The position numbers and the translations under genes are program-made. The notes below the pieces were generated by a model. It was not told the origin of the DNA and made no database searches. It saw only the letters and a list, made by a program, of their open reading frames with translations. Of a stretch of DNA of 64,000 nucleotides, positions 43,805-55,574 are shown piece by piece. This DNA comes from Cliona cf. orientalis (Eukaryota > Porifera > Demospongiae > Clionaida > Clionaidae): the NCBI GenBank assembly GCA_963930775.1, contig OZ005692.1, forward strand, positions 11,442,087-11,506,086. Direction: 5' to 3'. Positions within the stretch are counted from its first letter, which is position 1, and each line of letters opens with the position of its first letter.

Positions 43805-46154
43805 GTCTATTGTGAACTAATTGAGTTATGGACTAGCATCAATGGCTGTTCCCATAATTATTATGTCTAGAGTACCTTACTACAGTGGTCTCTTGTAGTG
43901 AGGTATGTAGTTACATGTGTCCCCATTCAAACCTCTACCCTGACACACATTTCAGCCTTGTACATGTGACAATGTGTTCTGATATCCCAGCCATGCCAGC
44001 AGGCAATCTCTCTCAGGTTAGCAGGCAATCCCTGTTCAACATTACCTTATATTTTTGTGGTAGTGAGGGTCCACTCCATGAGCTTGTGGTTAGCACACCT
44101 GAACTCTTCATTGATACCTTATATGGAGTTAATGAATGTCTACCATGTGTGTGTCTGTGTGTGCATAATCAGCTAGTGCAAGACCATGGGAGATATACAT
44201 GATTGAAATTTGCTGCTCCATCATTAGATGATTGCCCTATGTGTGCTATGGACTGCCTGTCATAAAGCTTCAGTATGCTATTCCTTACAGGCTGCCATAG
44301 GGAACAGTGGAAGGACAGATGATGAGCTAGAGCATTTGTCAATGGTGATAGAGCCGAGGCAAAGAGACTCTGCTTCTCTCAACAGCTCCAAGGTACGAAT
44401 GTATGTGTGGTGGGGCTGTGCTCTGTCTATGAGCCAGTGTGCAGCTGTAAGCACGGAGCTAGTTCTCTCTGCCTGGTCTTGCCCTGAAGAACCAGTGTAT
44501 GGGGTGATAACTGTTTTGTAAATGTCGATGTATTTTTGATTCAGCCTCCTTCTCCTCTCTAGGGTGAAGAGCAAGTTCTTCCCAAGTTCTCTGAGTGGGC
44601 TGCAGGGAGACAGACATCTCTTGACACTAACACACTCAGCAAACATGTTAAACAAATGGTTGATGTAAGTTGAACAAGTGGGGATCCTACTGTACTCGCT
44701 CTAATTATCTGAATGGCCAAAAATAATCATTGATATCGTCGCTCAGCGTTAAATAGAAAATTCGGACAATGGCTTCTTCGGGTGTAAATAGAATAGATTT
44801 GGTGAAAAAAATGGAGAAAGCACTAATGACGAAGAAATAGCAGTCGATATCCAACTATAGGTTTATTGTCGTCAGCTCTAGAGCTCCAGTGTCGCTGTGC
44901 TCTGAGCGATCACGAAATGATTGCTGTCAAAATGTGGTAGCCACACTAATTCAATGAACATGGAAGAGTTGTCTCGAGCTCCTGCCACGCTGTACCGCGT
45001 GGCCGTTTCGTTGATTAGAGACTGAGTGGGTGGGAAAACTTGAAATTCAAGATGAATTAGGAAGGAAATAAATTACTTAAACTGGCCGTTTGGACTATTA
45101 GAATGTTTAAATAATTACAGCGAGTACGGTATTATCATGAGTTGCCCTCTCTCTCTGCAGGCTGTATTCCGAGCCTATGACACTGATAACTCTGGAAGTA
45201 TTAGTATGGAGGAATTTGAGTCTATTTCATCTAATTTTCCATTCATCGAGTGTTTTTCTGTTCTCGATCAAAATGAGTAAGTTATCAAAAATCATATAAG
45301 TAGGTCTTAATGGCCTTTAGCCTGGCTCCAAACTATGATGATAATAATATTATTATAATTATTGTGCCTGTGGCCTCAAAGATAATGCATGTTGTGTCGT
45401 ATTGATGTTGTAAAGTTGTGTTGCTGCAGTGATGGTTTGATCAGCTACGATGAACTCCTCTCCTACTTCCTGAGTGCCAATACTTCTTTGAGAGAGCGCT
45501 TCACCCACCAGTTTGCAGAGCACACATTTCTTGGCAATGCGGTCTGTGAGCACTGTAAGGGAATGGTAAGTGTGAGGGAATAATATCATCGATGTCGTGG
45601 TGATGTCATCTATCCATATCATAGATGAAGGGAATAGTGAAGCAAGGTGTTCGCTGCAAGGACTGTGGTATCAGTTGTCATAAGCACTGTAAGGATTATG
45701 TGGTCGTCGACTGCAGTAAACGAAAAGAAAAGAAAAGTAGTAAGTAGTATACTCTTGATAATAATGATTGTGTGACAGATAAAATTGAATACTTATTCTT
45801 ATCCTCAGAGAAGGCTCGTTCAGCCGGGTCAGCTCCTCATCGCACTGCCACTGAGCTCTACTGTGATGATGATATCTCACTCAAAGAGAGACTGCAAAGA
45901 GCAGAAGCAGTGAGCAGCTTGCAACCACAACTATTATCTGCCTGTTCATGCATACAATGTCATACATTCTCCAGGCACGCGATGCACTGTCAGCAGAAAA
46001 CGCAGAGCTGTTAGCAAAGCTAGCAGAAGCGAATGCAAAGAATCATCAACTTCAGTCTCACATTGCAATGATCCGTCAGCATACCATCGGCTTCATCCTT
46101 GAACAAATGAATACATTAAATCCGTCCATGGACACTCAAGGAACTGAAGTATGA
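40368..46154 (+). CDS. RASGRP: RAS guanyl-releasing protein (RASGRP)
   Basis: About fifteen exons, including 40368-40428, 40653-40812, 41146-41241, 42302 onward, 42505-42673, 42792-42968, 43119-43336, 43484-43673, 44291-44392, 44563-44664, 45161-45276, 45430-45565, 45625-45739, 45809-45909 and 45975-46154. Domains in order are RasGEF N-terminal (LKDLYQSIVQL), CDC25-type RasGEF ([18 protein letters not shown], then [11 protein letters not shown]), two EF hands ([13 protein letters not shown] and [13 protein letters not shown]), a C1 zinc domain (CEHCKGM, then [15 protein letters not shown]) and a C-terminal coiled coil. This is exactly the RASGRP order. The protein loads GTP on Ras in response to diacylglycerol and calcium. 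The donor of the fourth exon is unresolved: no GT fits the next exon's phase. A non-autonomous transposon sits in the intron at 44665-45160. Confidence 0.93.
42235..42287. repeat. (CT)n microsatellite before RASGRP exon
   Basis: About 50 bp of CT repeat form the pyrimidine tract just upstream of the acceptor at 42300-42301. Confidence 0.93.
43751..43801. repeat. (GT)n microsatellite in RASGRP intron
   Basis: About 25 GT units lie in the intron after the exon ending at 43673. Alternating purine-pyrimidine DNA of this kind can form Z-DNA. Confidence 0.95.
44692..45127. mobile_element. non-autonomous DNA transposon in RASGRP intron, copy 1
   Basis: A 436-bp element begins GTACTCGCTCTAATTATCTG and ends with the inverted version of the same terminus (…AATAATTACAGCGAGTAC). 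A related copy in the opposite orientation lies at 48810-49282. It holds no long open frame, so it would need a transposase from elsewhere. Confidence 0.8.
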
Positions 46155-48417
46155 CTGTTGCATAGTACCTTGTTGCTAGAATTCATCATGCATAGTATGT
46201 CCTGTTTTACTGTTGTACTTTACTGCCTACATTAATTTTCTGAGTGATAATGATATCATACAAAAATTGGAGTATATTATTATTAGATGCATGCATGAAC
46301 ACTGACTTTCAATACTGACAGCCATACACTTGTCTTTATGGTAAATTTTATGATATTATTATTAATATTATTGATACTAATTAACATGAGAAATTATGAT
46401 GACTTGCCACTATGTTAGCTTAGTCAGACCAAAGGTCAAACTTAATTTAATAATTATTTGTAATGTGGTGCATACCTTGTTAAACTACACACCCATGCAA
46501 ACTAATAAGCTGGCTGAGGCTGCTCTCATAGCTAGCCTGCATGCTGCTGCTACTGAACTATAAAAAGAAATCTTTTTCATCACTGAATCGTAGTACTACT
46601 GTGCCAGATACATGTATGTAGGGTACATGTACACAGTCAATAATACCTACTCCAGCCCATAACCATATAACTGGCATTAATTTTAGCTCAACTCGATTAA
46701 AAGCAAGATATTAGAATCATGATGAAGGATCAAATGAGTGTAATTGCCATAATTATCACCAATAGCTGGTTTTATATCTGGTATCAGGAGTCATAATCCA
46801 TACTATGTCGTGCAGTACATTCTGGGGAATTTTTATATAGCTTAAAAGACATTGAACAGTTTTTATTATTCTGTGTGAAAGGTTGAGGGGGCTGGGGACG
46901 AGGATAAACAGTATCGGAAAGTTACAATTTTTTTAAATGGGAGATGGGAGAAATTATCAACCTCATAGTAGGCCTGCTGGCTAATTGATATCACAATCAA
47001 ATCGTGGACCCCTGACTAGTGCATAATAATAATAATACCCACCATTTCACCACAGTTAGTGAGCAAAAATACCGAAAACTGGGAGAATTTAGTACACACA
47101 TCATATTATTATATGGAGCTCTTTGTAAAACACTGAAAAATACTGAAATTGCATGCAAAATACTGAAAATATTTCTACTGAAAGACAGGCAAGCAGCTTG
47201 GAGGGCCAAGTACTGTCCTCGGCTCTCAGTCTAGAATAGCATCGTGGCCAGCCACAGCTCACGGTGTAGTGGGGGAAGTCTGTAGACGACGCCCCAGTGG
47301 GACTGGGAACGAGGACAACTGTAGGTCACCAATCCATACATGTAACTGGAATCCGACACGCGAGTACAGGTATTGCAACACTGGGCTCGGGTGGCCGTGG
47401 ACTGGGAACGAGGGCTCTAGTATGTACGCAAAGCACACAACGTCGATGAAAGCACACAACGTCTGGTGCGCAAATAATATTAATAGCGCTCATAGGCATT
47501 GCTCGTTGACAATAATAATTAGCGCGTGCGCATTTGTAGCAATGATCTGCGTGCGCTCGCGAAGAAATTCGATGTAAAATGTCAGACTACGGCCTAAGGG
47601 ATGGACGGGGAGCTGGTGGTACTAATAATAATAACAGAAGAGTGATCGACCTACACCTAATGGAACGAAGAGTTTGAAACTTACAATGTAAGTCACATGG
47701 GGCTGTAGATACATCCGCGATCACGCGCAAAGAGCCCTGCCACGAGCATCAAGTTAGCGTTTATATTATGACCTTGGTGTAGCTAGATGCCAAACACTGT
47801 ACCATCATTAGAAACGCCTGAGGGGGGTATATTTATGAAAGCGCCTGGCCCTGTATGTAGCTACTCTATCAATAATAGAAGCACTTACTAATACTAGACT
47901 TAGTATTACAAATTTATTATTTTCTTTTGAGTTTTTGTTCATCCTAATGTTATGCATGCTGTTTGCAGGTTGATTTTAAATGCAGTTGGTGATGTAGATG
48001 CTGTGACCAGACGATGATACACCTACGGGAAGGTGAGGGTGATTATTAAATAATAGCTAAAAGTGACTGTGGCTTAGCCTCGTCCCCAGACCCTCTCACC
48101 TTTTCATTGTTACACACAAAAATGGGAGGACCTTGGATCACACGAGAAGTGTCACATAATGCCATTGATTAATGCGGGCTGCTTGAATGCTGAAAATCGG
48201 CTGTTTTCATATTATGTTTTTCATATTATGTGCCTTCAAGTGTAGTAGCATGCTATACACTACCACTCCAGAGCGAAACATCGAAGGTACATGTACCTTA
48301 TGTACCGTAAACGATTGTACATAATATACTGCGGTGGTAACAAACCATGCTTTTATTGACTACTGAACTCCACAGTTTCTCATCTTTCTGTTAGAAAATC
48401 TTATTGATGATACCGTA
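46155..48417. other. intergenic, no gene seen
   Basis: AT-rich sequence with only short frames. A GC-richer patch at 47200-47560 holds the word GGACTGGGAACGAGG twice, but no convincing exon or RNA fold was recognised. Confidence 0.4.
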
Positions 48418-48566
48418 CTTAATCTAGGTAAAAAAATAATTTCAATTTTGAAAAACGCGCGTTTTTCTGATAAAGGTCGTCAATCGCTCCATATATACAC
48501 GTTATGAGAATTCGTGAAATGCTGATTTCTTACGTTAGATTGGATCATACGTTGTATTCGATTATA
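48418..48566. repeat. dispersed repeat, copy 2 of 2
   Basis: Reverse-orientation match to 23739-23900, sharing AACGCGCGTTTTTCTGATAA-type sequence, TCGTCAATCGCTCCATATAT and CTTACGTTAGATTGGATCAT. Confidence 0.65.
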
Positions 48567-48809
48567 CTTTTACAGACTAGTGTCTGAAAGCTTCATAGAT
48601 AGTAGCCAGCAAAGCATGCATTTTATCTCCCAGTGTTTGAGTCTGTGGGTAACATTGAAAATCCTTGGGATGAGGCTAATAAAGACAGCTAATTGTATCA
48701 TATATTTTATACATTGAGTACTAAGAGGGTGGATGTGTCCTTATGTATGCATGCAGTAGAACAATTATTGCAGGGTTATGCTGTTTTGGTTGAGTCTTAT
48801 AAATTACCA

Positions 48810-49282
48810 TACTCACTCTAATTATTTGAACATTCTAATAGCCTGAATAATAATTTTAATAATTTTAATAATTTCCTTTGTAATTCATTGAACATCCAAA
48901 ATTTCAAGTTTTCTCACCCGTTCTAATCAACTGAATGACCACGCGGTAGCTACACAGCATGATAGGAGCTCGAGACAACTCTTACGTTCATTGCAGAGTA
49001 TGGCTACCACATTTTGGATATATAGCATCTAAGAGCGGAAAGATAACATGGACTTAGTTATAGTGACGGCGATCATGGAATTTGCGATCACTCAGCCTCA
49101 TAGCACAGCGGCGACACTAGACTGAGCTGAAGACAAACTATTGTTGGACATCGACTGCTGTTTCATTATCGCTAGTGCTTTCTCCATTTTTTACACTCTA
49201 ACAAGCCATTGGCTGAATTTACCGAACGACGATAATATTATTAGTAATTATTTTTGGGTGTTCAGATAATTAGAGCAAGTAC
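48810..49282. mobile_element. non-autonomous DNA transposon, copy 2
   Basis: Opposite-orientation relative of 44692-45127. It runs from ATACTCACTCTAATTATTTG to TTCAGATAATTAGAGCAAGT and keeps the inverted ends. The interior matches along most of its length with indels, including GTTGTCTCGAGCTCC-type and TTGCGATCACTCAG-type words. Confidence 0.78.
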
Positions 49283-50045
49283 AATACCTTCAAATTTTAC
49301 TAGGATACTGTGGGGATGAACCCTCACGTTAATTTTATCATTGTAAGGGGAGAAGTTATATTAAGCTACATGAACTAGCATACAAAAGCGCTGCCAGCTA
49401 CATAGCCATACATTCTGATGGTAATTGTGTATTATACATGTGATGTTGCATGCCTATCAGCAATTCGTACTCAGTGCTTAATTCATGTAGGCCATAATAT
49501 GGTCACACACACAACTACGTATAGATGCTCGTGATTGATGTACATGTATCCACTGACTGAAATGTGGTGAAGTCCAATGGGAACGATCAGAATGCTATTT
49601 CAACCAAGTGTAGGTAGCAATACTCTATATCTTCCTACTTGGAGGCAAGAGAGAGGATAGTTTTGGGAATATCTTCACTTGTGTCACAGGGCAGAGAAAG
49701 CGAGCTGGAGAGAGTAGCAAGAACTAAGAAGAGAAAGAATTTCATTTTTCTTATTGATTTGTAATGTCACCCTTTTTTATTTTCTAATTTTTGTAGCATA
49801 TACACATGTTAGAAGTGTGGTCATAGATAGCTATAGCTGCCTAGATTCTGTGTTTAAAGTGGTTATTCTGTTTTTATGTAGGATCTGCAGTGCTGGACGT
49901 GAAGTGGGGATCTACGTGCGCTTCAATACACAATGGAAATGGTGATGTGCATGAGTGTGTGTGCATGGCGAACGCTGAGCCTATATAGTGTACAGCAGTG
50001 CTTGAATTTTTTACACGACTTTTGTTTTCTTCCCTTACAGTGCTG
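49283..50045. other. intergenic, no gene seen
   Basis: AT-rich DNA with short frames only; none shows exon-like boundaries that join to a neighbour. Confidence 0.35.
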
Positions 50046-50640
50046 ATTGGTGGACTCTAGGATCTGGAGCTAGGCTAGGAGGCTGCGACGGACGAGGACC
50101 GTTGGAGTGGTAATGTTTACTTTGTGTGTGTGTGTGTGTGTGTGGTAGGTGAGCATGTAGCAAGGGTGTACGTTGGGGGCTATGCCCCTGGTTCAGTACA
50201 CCCTTGATTAGTGAATGTAGAGTGTGAAATGTGTGCGTGCGTGCGTGCGTGCGTGCATGCACAGTGGCTGTTGTGTGTGTGTGTGTGTGCATACTTCAAT
50301 ATTTTGCTGTAGTATGGCATGCAGGTTGTTCCAGGAGCTGGGAGGCTGTGACGACTGACTGATGGCTGACGGGGGCCTTAGGAAAACCGTTGCAGTGGTA
50401 ATGTTGATTGTGTGTGTGTGCATGTGTGTAGTAGGTGAGCTTGTAGCAAGGGTGTACGTTGGGGGCTCTGCCCCTGGTTCAGTACACCCTTGATTAGTGC
50501 ATGTGTACGCACATGAACGTAGCTTGATAAGTGCGTGCGTGCATGCATGTGAGTGTAGAGGAGTGTGGAGAGTGTGTGCACAGCAGCAGTGGCTGTTGTG
50601 TATTTTAATATTTTGCTCTAGTATGGTATGCAGGGTTGTT
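50046..50640. repeat. tandem duplication of a roughly 290-bp unit carrying a hairpin
   Basis: Two diverged copies (about 50046-50335 and 50336-50640) share, in order, a GGAGGCTG word, AACCGTTG or ACCGTTGG followed by GTGGTAATGTT, a TG repeat, a conserved hairpin block, a GTGCGTGC tract and TATTTTGCT. Each hairpin pairs CAAGGGTGTAC with GTACACCCTTG around an inner GGGGGC/GCCCC stem: 50161-50206 and 50447-50492. Confidence 0.8.
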
Positions 50641-50944
50641 CCAGGCAAGAATCTACACAAGGAGCGATACATAGGTGAGACGTAGTTGTAGTGTAGTGAC
50701 CACACTCATCTTTTTATTCATTGTTATAGTTGTTATCTTTTTCATATCTTGTGATTTCTCACTTCTTCATTCATTATTCATATTTGGTCTTCATATTTTA
50801 TTCAATGTGTGTACTGCTAATAATAATATTATTATTGTATGCTATTTCAATGACTTAGTAATTTCAATTGTGTGCGTGCGCATGCAATAATCACGCTAGT
50901 AATCGCGTATTGGATCGTGCGCTCCGCAATGTAGTTTGAGACCG

Positions 50945-51185
50945 AGTCCGCTTCAATATTCACAAACTTGAGTTTGGACTCATGGGAACAAGAATGGATG
51001 ATGTTGGCCAGTACTGGACTCGGCGTGGTCCGCGATCGGTGCGATTGTGCGCTCGGTATGCGCGCCGCCACTGAGTCGCGACTCAAACCACCGCTTCAGG
51101 ATTCATAAACTTGAGTTTGGACTTATAGGAACGAGACTGAATGATGTTGGCCAGTATTGGACTCGGCGTGGTCCGCGATCGGTGA
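50945..51185. repeat. duplicated block upstream of orphan gene
   Basis: Two near-identical stretches of about 85 bp (near 50955-51041 and 51098-51183) contain ACTTGAGTTTGGAC, GATGATGTTGGCCAGTA or its A/T variant, and GGACTCGGCGTGGTCCGCGA. They lie just upstream of the ORF at 51251, so they may act as a duplicated promoter element. Confidence 0.8.
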
Positions 51186-51250
51186 CGCTCGAAGAAGTAA
51201 TGATCGCGTATATATAACTCAAGGCAGACCGCTCCAGTACTGATGCAGTC

Positions 51251-52045
51251 ATGAAGGCGAGCAGGGTTGTGGTAGCCCAATTCAAAAGAGATTTGGTGGA
51301 CATGAATATTGTGGCCAGCAACAGGAGCTTCACTATGGTGGATGGGGATGGGTGTGTTTTTGATGTGATGACAGCCGAAGAGTACGTTGACAGGGTGTTC
51401 GATTACGAACGACTGCCTTCTGAAATGTCTACGAAGTCATTTTTGCACCTGGCCACAGACCTTTTTGACCACGTGAAACTAAAGGCACAAATAGTAGCCA
51501 CCCTAACGAAGGAAGTGGTATTCGTCCCCAGAACTACAATCCATGCACGATCCATCACATTTTCTCCAAGCGTGTGCACTATGATACTGCAGGGCAACCT
51601 ATCGACCGGTGGGTTGACGATAGTTGATGCCCAGAGGATGATCACAGCCACCATTCCACTCATTAAGGACTACTTCTCGCTGACACCAAAGCAGATAAAA
51701 CAAGTCGTCAACCCCAGGCCACGGCTCACCCGATGCATCAGAAACGCTGTCACTGCTGTCAGGGCGAAGACCACCTCCTCCAGACACCTCTTGTCCGTGG
51801 TGTGCATAGTGGCTATCATTCTGGCAAGGGATGAGAAGCTACTGCATACATCCATAAACTTCCAACGTATTTACCGGGCAACAAACCTATCACGGTTTGT
51901 TCGCCTTAAGCAACTGGAGCATATCATTAGCAAGGCAGACAGCGGAGAGCTTGACACACGCGATGTCCGCATGGTGGATACAACAAAGGTTGTCAGGCGC
52001 AGGCGCAGCTGCAGCCGCGGAGGAACTCACTCTGCCTCCTCTTGA
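51251..52045 (+). CDS. intronless orphan protein, 264 residues
   Basis: A single open frame codes for 264 residues, starting MKASRVVVAQFKRDLVDMNI. It shows a mixed alpha/beta pattern in the first half and a hydrophobic segment (HLLSVVCIVAIILARDEKLL) near residue 185 that looks more like a buried helix than a membrane span. The C-terminus is basic (VVRRRRSCSRGG). GC content is higher than in the surroundings, and the frame lacks introns while neighbours have many. That could mean a retrocopy or mobile-element origin, but I see no retroviral, integrase or transposase motif. It may be the first exon of the next gene; no donor in the right phase was found. Function not assigned. Confidence 0.55.
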   Translation: MKASRVVVAQFKRDLVDMNIVASNRSFTMVDGDGCVFDVMTAEEYVDRVFDYERLPSEMSTKSFLHLATDLFDHVKLKAQIVATLTKEVVFVPRTTIHARSITFSPSVCTMILQGNLSTGGLTIVDAQRMITATIPLIKDYFSLTPKQIKQVVNPRPRLTRCIRNAVTAVRAKTTSSRHLLSVVCIVAIILARDEKLLHTSINFQRIYRATNLSRFVRLKQLEHIISKADSGELDTRDVRMVDTTKVVRRRRSCSRGGTHSASS

Positions 52046-52227
52046 ATCCTGTCCCACCCTCCTCCCTCCATTGTACACATTTCACTGTAATTTATTATTA
52101 ATGTCGAAGACACCATAGGTGTCCATAATATATTTTAGAAGGGTATGTATATGTATGCATGTGTGCAAACCACAGGTGTGATGACCAAGCAGCCATTGCA
52201 ACAATGTGAGTTGCAGCCTAATGTCTG

Positions 52228-54735
52228 ATGACAATAGAGATATCTATTATTCCTACCTACAGATCCGAAGTTACACTTCAAGAGGTCAGGCTTGGTCTTA
52301 CCTTCAACAAAGATCTGAAGGAGGGTGAGTCTCTGCCAATTACGTTGAATATGGGTCTGGGCTGCAAGATAGTGCCTACACTATCAGCTGAACCGCTCAC
52401 CCAAGCAAGGGATTGTGTGTCCGTGTCCCCCTTGTCCCCTTCCCCCTTGCTGTTTGAGAGTCCCACACCTGTGGAAACGGAGGAAAATATATCTGGAAGG
52501 AAACAGAACCTGCAGAAAGATCCCATTTCATTGAGGGAGGACATTGAAGAACGGAAACTGCAGCTTACAAGGGAACAGGAGGAGTGGAAGGAATGGAAGA
52601 AGAAGGTGGAGGAGGATATAATGGAGGATTTATCGATCATAGAGGACAACAAGCAACGTCTGGCAGAGTGGGAGGAGCAGCTCAGGCACCTGGAGGAAGA
52701 GGATGAAAAGCACGAGAATCAGTGGCGAAAGTGGCAGCAAGAACTGAGGGAGAACCTCACCAAGGTGCAAAAAGAAAGGAATGACCTGCTAGATCTAGTT
52801 CAAACCGGAAAAGAAGAAATCAAAGAATTGCACCTGCAGTGCCAGCAGAAAGAAGATCATTCCGCACATTTGCAGCAGCGTATCGACACCAGCAGCTGTG
52901 AAATGGATAGACTTCAAAAAGTTATTCAGGAGAAAAGCAGTCAGTTTGAGCAGCTACAAATGCAGCATCAAGAAAGCAGCAACAATTTGCAGCAGCTTCA
53001 AGAGAAGGTAGAGAGGAATCGCCTAAAAGTGCAGCAGCTCGAACAACAGCAGAAAGCACTGCAGACAGAGAACAGTCGTCTAGTGGAGAAGCTTCATAAG
53101 GAGCAGATTAAGGTCAAGGAGCTTGAAATGGAATTGACGAGATACGATCTGGACCAAACGAAGAAGCTGCTCACAGAAGGCTGTCAGCAGGACGGAGGGA
53201 CAACAGTACCGCTAACAGATAACTCTAACTTTGATAATTTCGCCGATCAAGATATTGGTGGTTCAACTTACCCTGGCCACAACGAAATGTAAGTATAGTA
53301 TAAAATGTTTCGTTATAAGCGTTACATGTAACATATGTAACTTGTACACAGGAATATTTCATCTGCAGGTGAAGAAGCATCATCGTAAGTGTACTCCATT
53401 TCACAAACAGAATCGTAACACTTATTGAAATGCAGAATTGTAACCCTATTGCATTGTACACCAACTGACGGTCCGCAAGTGAAGGTCACAAACAAGTGAG
53501 AATTATCTGCATTTTGGTTTCATTAATTTATTGTAAAGTTTACAACAGTCTACCTCCTACATCTGAGAACCCAGACCCGGACAAACCTGTTATCTTTAGG
53601 TGAGTAGTTGGGTCAGTTCAATATCTTTAACCAATGAAGCAGGTTGCCAGACAAAACAGAGGATGGCGAGGGCGAGGACGAGGGGAAAGAGTCTGAAGTG
53701 TGCAAGTGTGTGCTTATACATAAATTTGTAGTACAGATGAATGTAAAAATGGTTGTCTGTTCAGCGTATTTATCAAGACTAAGCCCACGCCCAAGCACTT
53801 CACTTTGGTGAAACCGGTTCAAGTGTGAGTGTAGTATGTATATCTCTAGCACTTTTATATTTCACTCAGAGCTTTTGGTAAAGGAGTTTGCCAAAATCAA
53901 TTCTAAAGAGGAACAGCAAGAGTAGTAGCGCAAGTGTGACATTTAAGTGAGTAGAGAGCTAATAAGCAATAATGATGTACTATTCATTGATTACAGAAAG
54001 CCACTAGCCCAACCAAGCCAATTACTAGAAGCGCTAGAAACGAGTAAGAAGGAAGAGTCCAGCTATGAGTATGGGTAGGTAGATGAAATTCATTTACACC
54101 CTTTACATCTTTGCATATAGCATATATAGCCCTTATAGACCAGATGATGATGAGGATTTTGAGAAGTTTCTAGCTATATATGGCAAGGGAAAGATGGATG
54201 GGGAACATGAGCCAAATAAAAAGCGCCACTGCTTGAGGTCCAAAAAGAAGGCACATTGCACGGATCAGGTATCGCCCCCCGAGCAGCCTTTTGCTGATCA
54301 GCCAACAAGTTATCAGCCGATCTCCGACGAGTCCACTAAAACAATGTAAGTATTGGGGTCAAAGTTTACACACTATGGTTTCACCCGTTTCCCACAGGAC
54401 CAATCTGGAAGAACATACTTCATGTAAAGCATCCAAACTGGATGTGAGTTTCATATAGTTCTCTATTAGGTTCTTATATATGCATGTTACATTACCCACA
54501 GGTACTCCTTCCAACTTACACCAGACCTTTGAAGTTTGGTGGGGATTTAAGAGGAAAGTGGACTACACATGAACTCCATCAGTTACGTACACACTTTCGT
54601 TACTATTTGAATAAGAAAAAACTACCCAGTACTGAAGCATGTCAAGCCTTTCTTGTCAAGTATGAGGTTAAACGTGGTCGAACAACAAGAGATGTGTATG
54701 ACCGAGTAAAGCAAATTATTTTTCCAAAGAAATAA
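52228..54735 (+). CDS. coiled-coil protein with C-terminal Myb/SANT-like domain
   Basis: A long exon to about 53288 is followed by many short exons with clear GT/AG borders, ending at the stop 54733-54735. Residues about 90-325 form a long coiled coil rich in Glu/Gln/Leu (EEWKEWKKKVEEDIMEDLSI and QLEQQQKALQTENSRLVEKL). The middle exons are charged and low in complexity (PDDDEDFEKFLAIYGKGKMD). The last exon encodes GGDLRGKWTTHELHQLRTHF followed by a basic helix and KQIIFPKK. The Lys-Trp-Thr...His-Phe...Val-Lys layout resembles Myb/SANT-type DNA-binding helices. The first codon is uncertain: an acceptor at 52262 suggests that part of the apparent start may be intron. I do not recognise the whole protein; a nuclear role is only inferred. 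Confidence 0.6.
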
Positions 54736-55560
54736 CTTTATGCATGCATGCATACTTTTTAATTGATAATATATTTGCATTGCAATAATTTTTTGTATAC
54801 ATTATTGCTTGTGGTTGTCGTAAATTTTTTGTGCCTGCATTATTGCTTGTGGTTTTGTATGTTAATTACAATGGTTGCTGGTTGCATGTTTCTAGATCAG
54901 TAGCCTGCCATAGCATAGCTTCCGGTAAGTCCTTGTGTTCAGATATAGCTGCACAAAATCACAGAAAAGAGTGAGATGGTAACAGCCGTATCAACCAATG
55001 GTGTGAAGTTATGCATAGGGATTCAATCACTGTTACGTAGCTTACACAAGGCAGACATGCATGCGCAAATAATTGTATTCATTGACCACCCTACGTGACT
55101 ATAGCGCATGCATGCATACATACGACAACCATGATTGATTGCTAATAACATTCAAATTAAAGAGTAATGGGAAATTTCAAGTTCCCACAATGGAAACATC
55201 AAGATATGTAGCTAAACAAAAAACAAGTGAACGTTCAACATTAGCACAGCCCCAAGTAAGAACCACACCAACCACAAGCAATCATGGCCATCTCGATCTC
55301 GATAAGTAACCTCGTTAGTACTTCCTTTCTGAAGGTCAACAAGTGACCTCGAAGCCACACTGGAGTAAGATATTTCCTGTATTAACCACAGACAGGGTGC
55401 CAAGCCCAAATTAATCTACTATGGAATGATGGGCACGGCTATAGCACAGGAATAATAGCGCTTGCGCCTTAAGGCGTCTCCCGTGCTTAAAGATATGCAC
55501 GCACATGAGCCTTAAGGCGCATCTCACGTATAATCGGTTAAAACGAAGACGTATGTAAAA
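54736..55560. other. intergenic, no gene seen
   Basis: AT-rich sequence between the last gene and the repeat block. A short duplicated phrase near 54790-54860 (ATTATTGCTTGTGGTT twice) and a GCCTTAAGGCG palindrome family near 55468-55525 are the only structures noted. Confidence 0.45.
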
Positions 55561-55574
55561 AAAACTGTGTGTAC

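Noticed and set aside
47200..47577. Small gene or RNA in the GC-richer patch
   Set aside because: The 102-codon frame has no exon features and no stable fold was evident; the repeated 15-bp word alone is weak.
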